Below are positions 9,653 through 19,442 of a stretch of 64,000 bases of DNA, piece by piece; position 1 is the first letter of the stretch; the number at the start of each line of letters is the position of its first letter. Origin of the DNA: Tupaia tana (lineage: Eukaryota; Chordata; Mammalia; Scandentia; Tupaiidae); NCBI GenBank assembly GCA_026018925.1, contig JAKSZU010000011.1, positions 39,792,641 through 39,856,640 of the forward strand. The letters run 5' to 3'. The notes under the pieces were generated by a model. It was not told the DNA's origin. It searched no databases and saw only the letters and a list, made by a program, of their open reading frames with translations. A program made the translations under genes and the position numbers.

Positions 9653-10000
9653 CTTTTGGAGAGGTTTTTGCTACAGGGCACGTGCACTTGCCAGAAAGAC
9701 AGAGAGAGAAAGAGAGACAGAAAGCGAGAAATCACCCCCCGGGGGGGATGGCCACACGCAATCCCTTCTCTTTCATTCTCCTGTCAGGATCTTGGATGCA
9801 CACGCTAATGTGCTTGGCATGAGTTTAGACCACCAGGTCCAGAACTCAAACCACGGCCGACTACATGACTACATGGAAGTACAGCGACGTAGCCATTATG
9901 TCAACTGCTGGTCCCCCTGGAATGAGTTTTAAGCCACCTAGTCTGGGACTTGAACCACAGTTGATTATGTGGGAGTCCAGCATTGTAATCATTCAGTAGT
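9431..10000 (-). mobile_element. Old tRNA-derived SINE split by an inner SINE
   Basis: The outer antisense copy occupies 9431-9588 (aagagagatttttgctatag...cataccc) and 9917-10000 (ttttaagccacctagtctgg...gtgggagtccagcattgtaatc). The inner SINE at 9594-9916 interrupts it at the ggcgtgaggtttt site. Confidence 0.85.
9594..9916 (-). mobile_element. tRNA-derived SINE nested in a SINE, with an expanded (CT)n
   Basis: Inner antisense copy (ggagaggtttttgctacagg...tcaactgctggtcccc). A (CT)20-like run at 9611-9650 lies between its tail and the target. The duplication ggcgtgaggtttt / ggaatgagtttt comes from the outer SINE. Confidence 0.85.
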
Positions 10001-10009
10001 TCTGAAAAA

Positions 10010-10990
10010 AAAAAATGTTGTTTGGTTGGTTTTTATTCAGTCATTTTTTGCTATTTATTTCAAATGTTTTCTTTGCATTTTTTTCTTTTTCTTATTTTTT
10101 GCCCTCTGCTGCATTGTTAAAGTTTACTTGCCCTGTCCTATTTTTTACTCAACTATTCAGAAAATATGCATTCCTTTTCTATTTTATCCATGATTACCTA
10201 TACTATTTCAATAAATGTAGTTAACTGTAAATATTCATAAGAACTCTAAAACAAGAGTATCACTATATCTTCTTCTCTAACAAAGCTAAAAGAAAGTGGA
10301 TATGGATGTTAAATATCCCTCTTTTTAATGTGATCTAAACTTTTAATTCTAAACTTAAAAAATGTGTTACTTTAAAAGTCATCATTAATTAGATTAATCA
10401 TGTTTTCACCATTTATTTGATATCTGTTATTATACCCCACTTCTATTCACTAAAATGTAGTAGTGTTATTTCTTAGACTGTTAAAATCCTTAAAAATATT
10501 TTTTATTTCATCTTATTTTAAACAATATTATATAATTTTATTTGGTAGCTGTAGTGCACAGTGTCAGATTCTGCACTTGCACTTTCTCTCTCTTTCTCTG
10601 AAGTTAGAGAGTCTTATTCCAATGTACCCTGGTAGTTACTGTTGATGATGATCAGTCTGCTGTAATTCTATTTGTCATGTCTTTCTAGATAATTGGGCTC
10701 CTCTGGTACACTGTGTTTCTCCTCTAAACATTTTCTCTTTAACACTGACAATTTGCAGTTCTGTTATTATGATATTGTGTTATTATATACGTGAATTTAT
10801 TAATGTTTAACCTGTTATGTACTTTTAATGGGTTTCCATACTCAGTCTCAAGAATTTCTATAACTTGGCAAAAATTTTCATCTACTTCCATTATTTTTCC
10901 ATCTACTTCAACATTCTATTTCTTCTTCTAGAATTTTACTAGCTATATTTTGTGTACATATATGTGTGTGTGTGCGTGTGTGTATAAAAT
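10010..10990. other. Unassigned AT-rich sequence, possibly decayed L1
   Basis: Some words (tgccctctgctgcattgtta, catccttttctattttatcc-like) recall antisense L1, but no confident alignment is possible by eye. A GT-rich microsatellite is at 10965-10984. Confidence 0.4.
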
Positions 10991-10991
10991 G

Positions 10992-11064
10992 CTTCTCTTC
11001 TTTTCTTTTCTTTTCTTTTCTTTTCTTTTCTTTTCTTTTCTTTTCTCTTCTCTTCTTTTTTTTT
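10992..11064 (+). repeat. (TTTTC)n microsatellite
   Basis: About twelve near-perfect copies of ttttc grade into the T tail of the following antisense SINE. It most likely arose by expansion of that element's A-rich tail. Confidence 0.92.
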
Positions 11065-11296
11065 AGAGAAAGATTTTTTGCTATAGGGAGCATATGCTTG
11101 CCAGAGGGACAGAGAGACAGAAATCACCCTCCAAAGGGAATGGCCATGCCGCATTCCATTCTCCTCCATTCTCCTCTTGGGATCTTAGGCACTGACGCAC
11201 ACATGACCAGTGTCAGTTTAAAGCTGCTGAGCCCAGGACTCGAGCTATGGTAGACCACATGGGAGCAATTAAACCATTATGCCATCCACTAGTCCC
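11065..11296 (-). mobile_element. tRNA-derived SINE with pentanucleotide tail
   Basis: Antisense copy (agagaaagattttttgctat...accattatgccatccactagtcccc). The tail has become the adjacent (TTTTC)n. No clear target duplication. Confidence 0.8.
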
Positions 11297-11319
11297 CTAA
11301 AATTTTTCAGTAGGATGCC

Positions 11320-11530
11320 TAAACTCGCTAGAGAGAGACAGAGAGAGCGAAATTACCTCCTGGGAAGATGGCCATGCCACAGTCCCTTCTCTTCCATTCT
11401 CCTCTAGGGATTTGGGGCACAGACACACACGTGTGAAGTTTGTTTTTCAGTCCATTGGGTCTCAGACACACACTGCACAGTAAACCATGTGGGATCCAGC
11501 TACTTTAACAAACATCCCATTAGCTGACCT
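11320..11530 (-). mobile_element. Old tRNA-derived SINE lacking its tail
   Basis: Antisense body fragment (gctagagagagacagagag...tcccttctcttccattctcc...gtgggatccagctactttaac...cattagctgacctc). No poly(T) or TATAG segment remains. Confidence 0.65.
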
Positions 11531-12239
11531 CACTCTATTTTTTATTCACTATCAAAAATTTTAACCCTTTTTAAAATATTTATTCTTTATATCTGTGTGC
11601 TTCCTTTGCAGAAAATGATGATGGACTTCATGGTCTTTTGAATAGTATCTTGTAATATAATTGGTTTTGTTCTCCTTGTTTACATTATGCTCGTACTTCC
11701 TGTCCCAGAATCTTGTAATTTCTTCCACCGGTCATCTACAGTACCCACATTAGAATCAGATCTCATTTCAGCGACTTGTGTTTCCTTTCCATGATAATGT
11801 AGTGATTATAGATTGAATCACTGAGCCAACAGGTCTGGTCCCAACAACTGGCTATATGATTTTCTCCATTTCCTTTCTCTACCATGTTTATAAGCAACGT
11901 AAGCAGATGGCATAGTCACCTTTCACAGGTACACTTCCCTGTCAAAGTTGGAGCCAAGGTTCAACTTGGTAGTTGGGTACTATGCAGTGAGATTTGATTA
12001 TGTAACTGCGATATGAAGGTTGACTTTGAAACCACTCAGTAGAGGGATTTTGCTATTTCTAGTCCCAGAGTATAGAAGACCTATGGCTTTTCTGTACTTT
12101 TTGCCATAATTGTAATTCCGACTTTGGTTCCCCCCAAATTTAACTTACATTTTTTTATCATCGAAAACAAATCAAATTCATATATAGTAATGTAAAGAGA
12201 TATAAAATCCAATTTTTTAGAGAGCACAGAAAAACTTCA
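11531..12239. other. Unassigned sequence
   Basis: No gene recognised. The phrase ggattttgctatttctag at about 12050 recurs in similar form near 566 (gggtttttgctatttctag), so a shared, unnamed old repeat is possible. Confidence 0.4.
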
Positions 12240-12654
12240 TTTTTTATATTTTATTAATTTGTTTTTTATTTGACAATTAAAAATGGTATATATTTATGGT
12301 ACACGATATGATGTTTTGATATATGTATACATTGGGGAATGTCTATATAGAGCTAATTTACTTATATTACCTTACGTACTTTTTTTGTATTAGAACAACT
12401 ATTTAGTTAGAACAACTAAAATCTAATCTGAACATTTTTCCAGTATACAACATATTGATGTTAACTACAGTCACCATGATACACAATAGGTCTCTTGAAC
12501 TTATTCCTCCTAACTGAAAATTTATATCATTTGACCATCACCCACCTATGCCTTTCCCCTAAGCTCCTAACCTCTGGCATTCACAGTTTTATACTTTTTC
12601 TCAGTGAGTTTTACTTTTTACCCTCTGCATGGGAGATTATATGGTATTTGTGTT
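12240..12654 (-). mobile_element. Antisense L1M-type 3' UTR
   Basis: Clear antisense L1 3' UTR: gatatatgtatacattgggg, ctacagtcaccatgatacac, aggtctcttgaacttattcc, catttgaccatcacccacct, and gggagattatatggtatttg. Its continuation is found at 13461, which fixes the exact borders of the insertion in between. Confidence 0.88.
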
Positions 12655-12669
12655 CATCTTATTTCTTTT
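12655..12669. repeat. 15-bp target-site duplication, left copy
   Basis: catcttatttctttt is repeated exactly at 13446-13460. On the minus strand it begins AAAAGAAA directly after GT, close to the L1 endonuclease preference TT/AAAA. Confidence 0.92.
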
Positions 12670-13055
12670 TTTTTTTTTCTTCTCTTTTTTTTTATTATCT
12701 ATTTTTTTATTACACTGAATTACATATAACTTTACAGTGTATTACATTGCTTTTTCAAAAGGGAATGCCATGCATGTCAGTCAGTACAGAGACATTAATC
12801 TCCCCGCTTCAACATTCAATATCTTTCCTATGTTTCCCCCAATCATTATTATTATTATTCTAATTATTTTTTATGATAAACATGATTTTTTTTCCAATTA
12901 TCAGATCATAAAGTTCCCAACAATAGGAAACGTAGACTGCACTCAGGGCAGGACCAAGGGTGGGTCTCGTGCAGCCCCGCAAATGTAGGTGAATCTCCAT
13001 GGAACACAGTTTCAGGAACGCAGCACAGGAAAGCAGAGACGGCCATCAGCGGTTG

Positions 13056-13445
13056 CGGCACGCGGGGCAGAACCCGGCCACGGCACGCGGGGGCAGACCC
13101 CGGCCACAGCACGCGGGGGCAGAACCCGGCCACGGCACGCGGGGGCAGACCCTGGCCACGGCACGCCGGGGCAGACCCCGGCCACGGCACACGTGGCAGA
13201 CCCCGGCCACGGCACGCGGGGCAGGACCCCGGCCACGGCACGCGGGGCAGAGCCCCGGTCGGGCCGGACTTCCGGATAGGGCATGTGGAGCAGAGCCCCG
13301 GCCACAGCACGCAGGGCAGACCCCGGCCACGGCACGCGGGGCAGAGTCCCGGCCACGGCACGCGGGGGCAGACCCCGGCCACGGCACGCGGGGCAGACCC
13401 CGGCCACGGCACGCGGGACAGGGCCCCGGCCACGGCACGCGGGGG
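13056..13445 (-). repeat. 25/26-bp GC-rich minisatellite, about 14.5 units
   Basis: Units read cggcacgcggggcagacccc followed by ggcca on the + strand, alternating between 25 and 26 bp with the number of Gs. About twelve are close to consensus. The zone 13258-13304 is divergent, and a partial unit ends exactly at the insertion border (13433-13445). Each unit holds several CpGs, making this the strongest CpG-island-like stretch of the window. Mutations are shared between units (cagcacg at 13107 and 13305; agaaccc at 13070 and 13121), as expected from unequal exchange. Confidence 0.95.
13268..13275 (-). promoter_or_regulatory. ETS-type motif CCGGAAGT inside the array
   Basis: The divergent part of the array reads ACTTCCGG on the + strand, i.e. 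CCGGAAGT in the retroposon's sense orientation. This is the canonical GABP/ELK-class ETS site, common in CpG-island promoters. Whether it drives transcription is inference. Confidence 0.35.
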
Positions 13446-13460
13446 CATCTTATTTCTTTT
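13446..13460. repeat. 15-bp target-site duplication, right copy
   Basis: Exact repeat of 12655-12669. The old L1 sequence resumes directly after it. Confidence 0.92.
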
Positions 13461-13920
13461 ACCATAATGTACTCCAAGTTCATTCGTGTTATCAAAAATG
13501 ACAGAATTTTCCTTCTTTTTAAAGGTGGCATAGTATTCCATTATGGATGTATTTTATATTTTCTCTAACCATTTATCTGTTGATGAACTCAGGTTGATTT
13601 TGTTATTGACTATTACGAAAATTGCTGCAAAGAATATCGGAGTGAGATATTTCTTTGACACACTCATTTCATATCCTTTGGATATGCACCCTATAATGGT
13701 GTACCTTTTATTTAATTTTTCTTGATCTGTCTAAAGATTTGCCATTGTTGTTGATTTTTTTTCCAAAAATTCAGCTCTTAATTACATTGAACTTTTCCAG
13801 TCTGCATTTCATTTATTTCTGCTCTGCGCTTTATTATTTTTTTTTTTGAAATTTTGGACTTAATTTTCTCTGCTTTTTATAGTTCCTTGAGGTGTTAATT
13901 TGGATTATTCACTTGAAAGT
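13461..13920 (-). mobile_element. Antisense L1 ORF2 with internal deletion
   Basis: Continues the L1 from 12654: catagtattccattatggat, catttatctgttgatgaact, tcatatcctttggatatgca (ORF2 C-terminus). Near 13700-13715 it jumps to a more 5' part of ORF2 (ttttccaaaaattcagctct, catttatttctgctctgcgc, tagttccttgaggtgttaat). The intervening ORF2 sequence is missing. Confidence 0.8.
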
Positions 13921-13929
13921 TTTCATTTC

Positions 13930-14203
13930 TTTTTTTTTTTTTAATTTTGCCGGAGGGCATGTCCTCTTCTTGGAGAGAGATGGAGAGAGTGAGAGAGAGA
14001 AGGAAGGTGAGAAAGAATCCTTCTCCCAAGTGACAGATGGTCATGCCACAATTCCTTTTCCTTCATTTCTCCCTGTTTTCAGGATTTTGAGCACACATAC
14101 ACACATGCCTGACATGATTTTCAAGCCACAAGATCTAAGACTTAAACCATGCTGTGCTCATGTGAGATCCAGCCTCTTTAACCGCTACACAACAGGCTGG
14201 CTC
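13930..14203 (-). mobile_element. Old tRNA-derived SINE inside L1
   Basis: Antisense copy (tttgccggagggcatgtcct...ggaaggtgagaaagaatcc...acccgctacacaacaggctgg-like 5' end). Highly diverged. The L1 text resumes after it. Confidence 0.65.
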
Positions 14204-14429
14204 GAGATTCTTCTTCATTTTTCATATAGCAATATATTACTATGTACTTCTGTCTTAAAACTGCTTTTGCTTCACCCGGTAAGTTTTACTATGCTGTATG
14301 TCCATTCTTGTTTATCTTGAGATTTAAAAAAAATTATCTTTTCATGTCTTCTTTGACCCATGAATTGTTCCAGAGAATATTCTTTAATTTCTACATATTT
14401 TTTTGAGTTTTTAAAATTCCTCTCATTAT
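14204..14429 (-). mobile_element. Antisense L1 ORF2, continued
   Basis: cttaaaactgcttttgcttc, cttctttgacccatgaattg and tttctacatatttttttgag match antisense L1 ORF2 in the expected order. Confidence 0.8.
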
Positions 14430-14693
14430 GGGACCAGTAGTTAGCGTAATGTCTTTGTTGATGGACTTCCATGTAGTCGACTGCGGTCCGAGTTCCGGAC
14501 CCGGTGGCTTAAATTCACGCCGGGCGCGTGTGCGTGTGTGCCCAAGATCCTGAGAGGAGAACGGAGGAGAAGGGATTGCCGCGTGGCCATCCCCCCTGGA
14601 GGGTAATTTCTCGCTTTCTATCTCTCTGTCTCTGTCTGTCTGGAGAGCGCACACACCCTATAGCAAAAACCTCTCCAAAATAAAAGAAAAAAA
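14430..14693 (+). mobile_element. tRNA-derived SINE inside L1
   Basis: Sense copy (gggaccagtagttagcgtaatg...caaaaacctctccaaaat). The perfect target duplication cctctcattat (14419-14429, 14699-14709) is L1 sequence. Confidence 0.92.
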
Positions 14694-14709
14694 AAATGCC
14701 TCTCATTAT

Positions 14710-15095
14710 TAATTTCTAGTCTCAAACCACTCTGGCTAGAAGAGATACTAGATATGATTTCAATCTTTTTTAAATTTGTTAAGGCTTACTTTGTAGTATA
14801 AAATGTGATCCATCCATTTGGAGAAGAAGGTATATTCTGCTACTGTTGGATAGAATGTTCTCCATGTCTTTTAGGTCCGTTTGATTTAACGTACAGTTCA
14901 AGTCTAATGTTTCCTCATTGATTTTCTGTCTGGTTGATCTCTCCATTACTGAAAGTGAGGTATTCAAGTCCCCTATTATAATATTATTGTATTGCAGATT
15001 ATCTCACCTTTCAGATCTATTAACATTTACTGTATATATTTAGATACTCCAATGTGGGTGCATAAATGTTGATATTTACAATTGTTACACCCTTT
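14710..15095 (-). mobile_element. Antisense L1 ORF2, continued
   Basis: gatttcaatctttttta, tgttaaggcttactttgtag, ggtatattctgctactgttg, gattttctgtctggttgatc and tattgaaagtgagg-like text follow the antisense ORF2 order. Confidence 0.85.
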
Positions 15096-15265
15096 TTAAA
15101 GAATTATTTATTTGTTTAATTCCATTTGTTATTATTATCTTTTAATTTGACCAGACAGGCAGAGAGAGGGAAAGACAGAAGGCAAGCCACCAGGTCTGGG
15201 ACTTGAACTGTGATCAGCCTTATGATAATCAAGCACCTTTAACGACCATGCTACCTGCCAGTCCC
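15096..15265 (-). mobile_element. tRNA-derived SINE, short form
   Basis: Antisense short form: ttgaccagacaggcagagag, then directly ggcaagccaccaggtctggg and a decayed head ending accatgctacctgccagtccc. It lacks the central block. Confidence 0.75.
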
Positions 15266-15345
15266 TGTTATATACGTTTAATAAATTCACTCTTTTATTG
15301 TTATATGATGACTTTGTCTCATTTCATATTTCTGTTTTAGTTTTT
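15266..15345 (-). mobile_element. Antisense L1 ORF2, last part
   Basis: ttcactcttttattgttata followed by gatgactttgtctc continues the antisense L1 reading (compare ccttctttgtctct in that position). Confidence 0.65.
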
Positions 15346-15737
15346 TTTTTTTTTAATATGTGTCTTCCACGATTGAGAGAGACAAAGGTAGAGTTATTTT
15401 CTATTGCCATGTTTCAGAATATTTTGAGCTTTTGGTGCAGATTTCATTTGACTGACATGCTTTTAATATTTTACTTAGTGTAATTAACCACTGTAGTAAA
15501 AATTAGCATGTGTACCTATAAGGTAACAACTTCTAACACACGGGAGAGTAACAAAATGTTGTGATACCAAAGCGCTGTAGAATAGAGTTTTGAGTAAGAG
15601 TTCTTCAACTATCTCTGTGCATATATTAGAACTGATTTTAAGTGAGACATTTAAAGTAATTTCTGTCATTTTGCATTTTGTTAAATTTAAGGCTTCTAAA
15701 TTTAGGAGAAAAATAGAAAAAAATATCAGCTAGTAAT
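15346..15737. other. Unassigned AT-rich sequence
   Basis: No ORF, repeat or motif that I can support. Confidence 0.5.
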
Positions 15738-16140
15738 TTTTTTCCCCCCAGAGGACAGTTCTTCAGTCCTTAAAGACTCAGCTCCTTATATGGGCTTTGG
15801 TGGAGGGCAAGGGGCAGCACCCACAGGTCCAAATCGGGATGTGGGTGTTCCATCCTTCCCAGCTTCATCAGATTGGTTCCTGACTACCTTGCTATGAATG
15901 GTGCAGCTCACACAGTAATGTGGCTTCACCTATAGCTTGGGGTGCACATAGGCTTCAAAGACATTTGCTTCAAAGATGTCCCTTTTGGCTGGGGCCTCTA
16001 CTATGTTTCAGATGATGAATTTAATAAATAGCCTTGTCCTTGGGCACACATAGGGCCCAGTTAGTGCAGCTAATAGGCTTTTGGGTACGGGTTGTGGTTC
16101 CTTCTTTTCTTCATCATCCTGGAAGCGAGGCTGCAAGAGA
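15738..16140 (-). pseudogene. RPS26P: RPS26 processed pseudogene
   Basis: On the minus strand the RPS26 reading is recognisable: start context ttccaggatgatgaagaaaa (first ATG complement at 16115-16117), VPKDKA followed by a mutated KKF region, a degraded Cys/His segment ([17 protein letters not shown]), [13 protein letters not shown] and stop (complement at 15786-15788), then the short 3' UTR and a decayed tail at 15738-15750. The ribosomal protein is 115 residues; here the span is 333 bp instead of 348 because of deletions after RRN, and in-frame stops occur (e.g. KAI followed by a stop). No introns. A dead L1-mediated retrocopy. Confidence 0.9.
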
Positions 16141-16617
16141 AGTCAGCTACTAATTTTTTAAAAACTATCTACTTATTATTACATGTATTCATCCAAATTG
16201 AAAAAGCAGAACACTCTTTCTTAATGCATCCTGAAGTTCTAGGCTCCTGAATTGTACCAAATGATTCTCTATATCCATTTGCCATATGCATTTTATCCTT
16301 TGTTGTACTAAAAGAGAAATGATGGCTATCTCAATAAAATAGGGGAAAGAAAATACAGTACAAATGGAGGGTTTTAATCTCCTGATTACATTCTGAAAGA
16401 TCCATTTAAGGGTCAGTCACTGGAGTATCGTAACTCATATAGTTTGTTTCAAAAGGAAAGTAGTGTATCCTACACGCCTTTCTCCTGTCTGTAATACTTT
16501 CTGACATCAGTAAAAGATAAGCCTCTAAACAGACAACAACCAAAAGCCAGTTAGACTTCTCAGAAAAGAATTGTAAAAAATAAATAAATAAATCAAAATA
16601 AAAGTCTAAATAAATTC
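16141..16617. other. Unassigned sequence
   Basis: No gene recognised. It contains a short (AAAT)n near 16580-16595. Confidence 0.5.
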
Positions 16618-16649
16618 TGCTAGTAGATTTTATTTTATTTTGATCTGTT

Positions 16650-16845
16650 TATTTATTTATTGCCAGAGGGCATCTGCATCCCTGGAGAGAGACAGAAAGA
16701 AAGAGAGGGAAAGTGAGAAAGTACCCCCCATGGGAGATGGTCATGCCGCAATCCCTTCTCTTCCATTTCTCCCTCCTTTCAGGACTTTGGGCATGCATGA
16801 ATGCGCCGATGTTTTTCAAGCAGCTAGGTCTTGAACTGTGGTAGG
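16650..16845 (-). mobile_element. Old tRNA-derived SINE, head missing
   Basis: Antisense body (ttgccagagggcatctgcat...tcccttctcttccatttctc...aggtcttgaactgtggtagg). The extreme 5' head is not recognisable. Confidence 0.65.
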
Positions 16846-17387
16846 CAGCTAGTAATGAACAGGCAGCTCCAAGAAAATAGCAGGACACATGACACATCAA
16901 TGACAATTTATCAGGGGTTACGACCAGATGCTCCATGAAATGCCTTCTTCCCACCCAGCTCCTGGTGCCGGGAAGGTGAGGTAAATACCAATACCACTTT
17001 TTTTCCTTGGTATTTGAGGAAGACACACGGAGATGATTGTAAATTTCCCTCTTATCATTCCTCATAAATACAAAAAGATGCAAACAAACATTGTGGTCAA
17101 CATCCTGACTCCCACTGGGTCAATAAACTAATTGGGCAGTCTATCCTATTTAGCATCATAGCTCACACTGGGTATGAACAGTTAGGTAATCAAATTCTTC
17201 AAATTCTTCACCTCTGAGAGAGATGAGCAAGCACAGGAGAAAGCCCAGGAATTCAAACAAAGGGCATAGGGAATATGACAGACCTCCCAATGTTAAATAT
17301 TCATTGTCACCTCTTAATAAAAATAACAACCAACCAGTTCCAAATGCAGTTGCTACCTAGAAACCTGCCTGCCCAAAAGGGTACCAG
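16846..17387. other. Unassigned sequence 5' of an L1
   Basis: No ORF of note. It contains a 10-bp tandem duplication (aaattcttca twice, near 17190-17208). It could be an unrecognised LTR or older L1 body. Confidence 0.4.
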
Positions 17388-18770
17388 TCAATCCAGTGGG
17401 AAAAGGAAAACCTCTTTAGCAAATGGTGCTGGGAAAACTGGGCATCTACCTGCAGAAAGATGAATCTGAACCCCTATCTGTCACCATTAACAAAAATCAA
17501 CTCAAAATGGATCAAAGATCTAAACTTCAGACCACAAACTATAGAACTACTGGTGGAAAACCCTGGGGAAACTCTGGGGGACATTGGGGTAGGCAAAGAC
17601 TTCTTAAACAAGGCCTCCAGAACACAGGCAATAATACCCCAAATAGACAGGTAGGATTACATCAGATTAAGAAGTTTCTGCACAGCGAAGGACACCATAA
17701 TTAGTGTGAATCGACAAACCTCAGAATGTAAGAGAATTTCAGTTAACTGTGCCTCAGGTAAGGGACTGATAACCAGAATACACAGGGAACTCAAGCAGCT
17801 TACCCGAAAGAAAATGATTAACCCAATTAAAAAATGGGAAAATGAGCTGAATAAACAATTCTCTAAGGAAGACAGACATATGAACAGCCAAAAAGTATAT
17901 GAAAAAATGCTCAACATCCCTTATTGTAAGGGAAATGCATATCAAAACCACAATGAGATACCACCTATCCCCAGTCAGAATGGTGAAGATTAAAAAGACA
18001 AATAATGGTAAGTACTGGAGGGGAGGTGGTAAAAGGGGAACACTCCTACACTGTTGGTGGGAATGTAAATTGGTCCAGCCCCTGTGGAGAACAATATGGA
18101 GGTTCCTCAAAGACCTTCAAATAGGACTACCATATGATCCAACAATTCCACTCTCGGGTATCTACCCAAAGGACAGGAGAGCATTCAGTCAGAAAAGCGC
18201 TTGTGCAACTATTTTCATTGCAGCTTTATTTACAATTGCTAAGACATGGAACCAACCCAAATGTCCACAGATGAATGGATTGAAAAACTGTGGCACATAT
18301 ACTCCATGGAATACTATTCAGCCATAACAAAACACAAGGCCCTGGAATTTGATAGAAATTGGGCAAAAATGGAAGATTTGTTGCTGAGTGAAACAAGTCA
18401 GGCTATGAAAGAGAGGCATTACATGTCTCCACTTAACATATACTGACTGTCCGCACTCTACGGTAGAGACCAAAAGACTGGAGAACATAAAAGTATTAAA
18501 AATTATAATGGACACTAGATACAAAGTGGAAAGGAAGTGTGGGAGGAGAAGAGCATAGGAGAGGAAATCTGGGGGTAAAATGGAAAGGTAAGACACTTGT
18601 GGGACACAGATAAGAATATCTGTTGACGAGGATGTGTATGGTGGTCTTAGCTGGGCTGGACTGAGGTCTATATCATGCTGGGTAAAGTCTCTTCACAATC
18701 TAAATGATGTATAGCAATTTAATGTACAGATATGTATGAATAATAATAAAAAAAATTAATTAATTAAAAT
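17388..18770 (+). mobile_element. Best-preserved L1 3' end (ORF2 C-terminal part and 3' UTR)
   Basis: Sense L1: caatccagtgggaaaaggaa, aatggtgctgggaaaactgg, gaaaccctggggaaactctg-like, ttctgcacagcgaaggacac, ggaatgtaaattggtccagc, catgatgatgg-free C-terminal part with gaatggattgaaaaactgtg and ccatggaatactattcagcc. The ORF2 end is split by frameshifts (frames change near 17560 and 17990) and stops near 18443. About 320 bp of 3' UTR ends in aataataataaaa. It is 5'-truncated and cannot encode the reverse transcriptase domain. Confidence 0.92.
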
Positions 18771-18780
18771 GATACTACAC

Positions 18781-18822
18781 ATATACACACACACTCACAC
18801 ACACACACACACACACACACAG
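18781..18822 (+). repeat. (CA)n microsatellite
   Basis: atatacacacacactcacac followed by an uninterrupted CA run, just 3' of the L1 tail. Confidence 0.92.
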
Positions 18823-18955
18823 TCTTTGGATGTATTTTTCTAAAATCTTTCTTTCCTATTAAATTCTCTTTTCTACCTACTTTTATTGTGATTGTGGTTT
18901 TATTTTGTGCCTAGGGACAGGTCTCTAAATTTGACGTGGACTCAAAGAACCAAGC

Positions 18956-19219
18956 GGGAACCAGCAGTTAGCGTAATGGCTATGTCGCTGGACTCCCATG
19001 TAGTCGACCGTGGTTCGCGTCCCGGACCTGGTGACTTAAAACTCACGCCGGGGCGCGTGTGCATGCGTGCCCAAGATCCCAAGAGGAGAAGGGATTGCGG
19101 TGTGACCATCCCCTCTGGGGGGTGATTTCTCACTTTCTGTCTCTATGTCTCTCTCTGTCTATCTGGCGAGCGCACGCACCCTATAGCGAAAAAACAAACA
19201 AACAAACAAAAAACAAACA
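18956..19219 (+). mobile_element. tRNA-derived SINE, GGGAACC type, (AAAC)n tail
   Basis: Begins gggaaccagcagttagcg, box B ggttcgcgtcc. A short deletion removes part of the gagaatggaggag segment. The tail has become (aaac)n. No clear target duplication. Confidence 0.9.
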
Positions 19220-19265
19220 AGGACTTCATACAATGCAGCTCCACACTCTCCCATCCTATGACAGA

Positions 19266-19321
19266 ATCAGTTAGCCAGGTGAGATCCAGCACCTCAACCA
19301 ACATGTCATCTGTTGGCCCAT
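19266..19321 (-). mobile_element. SINE head remnant
   Basis: aggtgagatccagcacctca...caacatgtcatctgttggccc matches only the antisense head (5' end) of the SINE. The rest is missing. Confidence 0.5.
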
Positions 19322-19442
19322 GTTAATGGGTTTTAAACTCTGGTAGAACTATTTGATTATTGTTGATGTGCAGGAATGCTACATTAGCAATACCCCTGAA
19401 TTGCCATTGTCTGGTTTCTCTCAGTTTCCATGATTGCATTTT

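Larger units (their letters stand above)
12670..13445 (-). mobile_element. VNTR-containing retroposon of unknown family
   Basis: A 776-bp insertion into an old L1, flanked by a perfect 15-bp duplication. In sense (minus strand) order it has a GC-rich tandem array (13445-13056), then about 330 bp of non-repetitive sequence (13055-12720) containing a short (AAT)n, then two AATAAA signals (complement TTTATT at 12706-12711 and 12691-12696), then a long A-rich tail (12693-12670). Duplication, tail and endonuclease-like site show L1-mediated retroposition. The 5' VNTR plus unique 3' part is the layout of SVA-type composites. Alternatives are a retrocopy of an mRNA with a minisatellite first exon, or an internally deleted LINE with a repeated 5' UTR. 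I do not recognise the 3' part, and the ORFs across the array look incidental. Confidence 0.85.

Noticed and set aside
9597-9932. Serine/leucine-rich ORF as a signal peptide or membrane protein
   Set aside because: The SLSLSL stretch is translated (CT)n microsatellite inside nested SINEs.
13056-13445. CRISPR array
   Set aside because: Units are contiguous direct repeats with no spacers, and the context is a mammalian retroposon.
12906-13541. A 211-codon minus-strand ORF and several + strand ORFs across the VNTR
   Set aside because: A GC-rich 25/26-bp repeat without stop codons stays open in many frames. This ORF begins in flanking L1 sequence, so it is incidental.
17899-18327. A 142-codon ORF as a possible gene
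   Set aside because: It is the C-terminal part of L1 ORF2, frame-shifted relative to the upstream part and lacking the endonuclease and reverse transcriptase domains.
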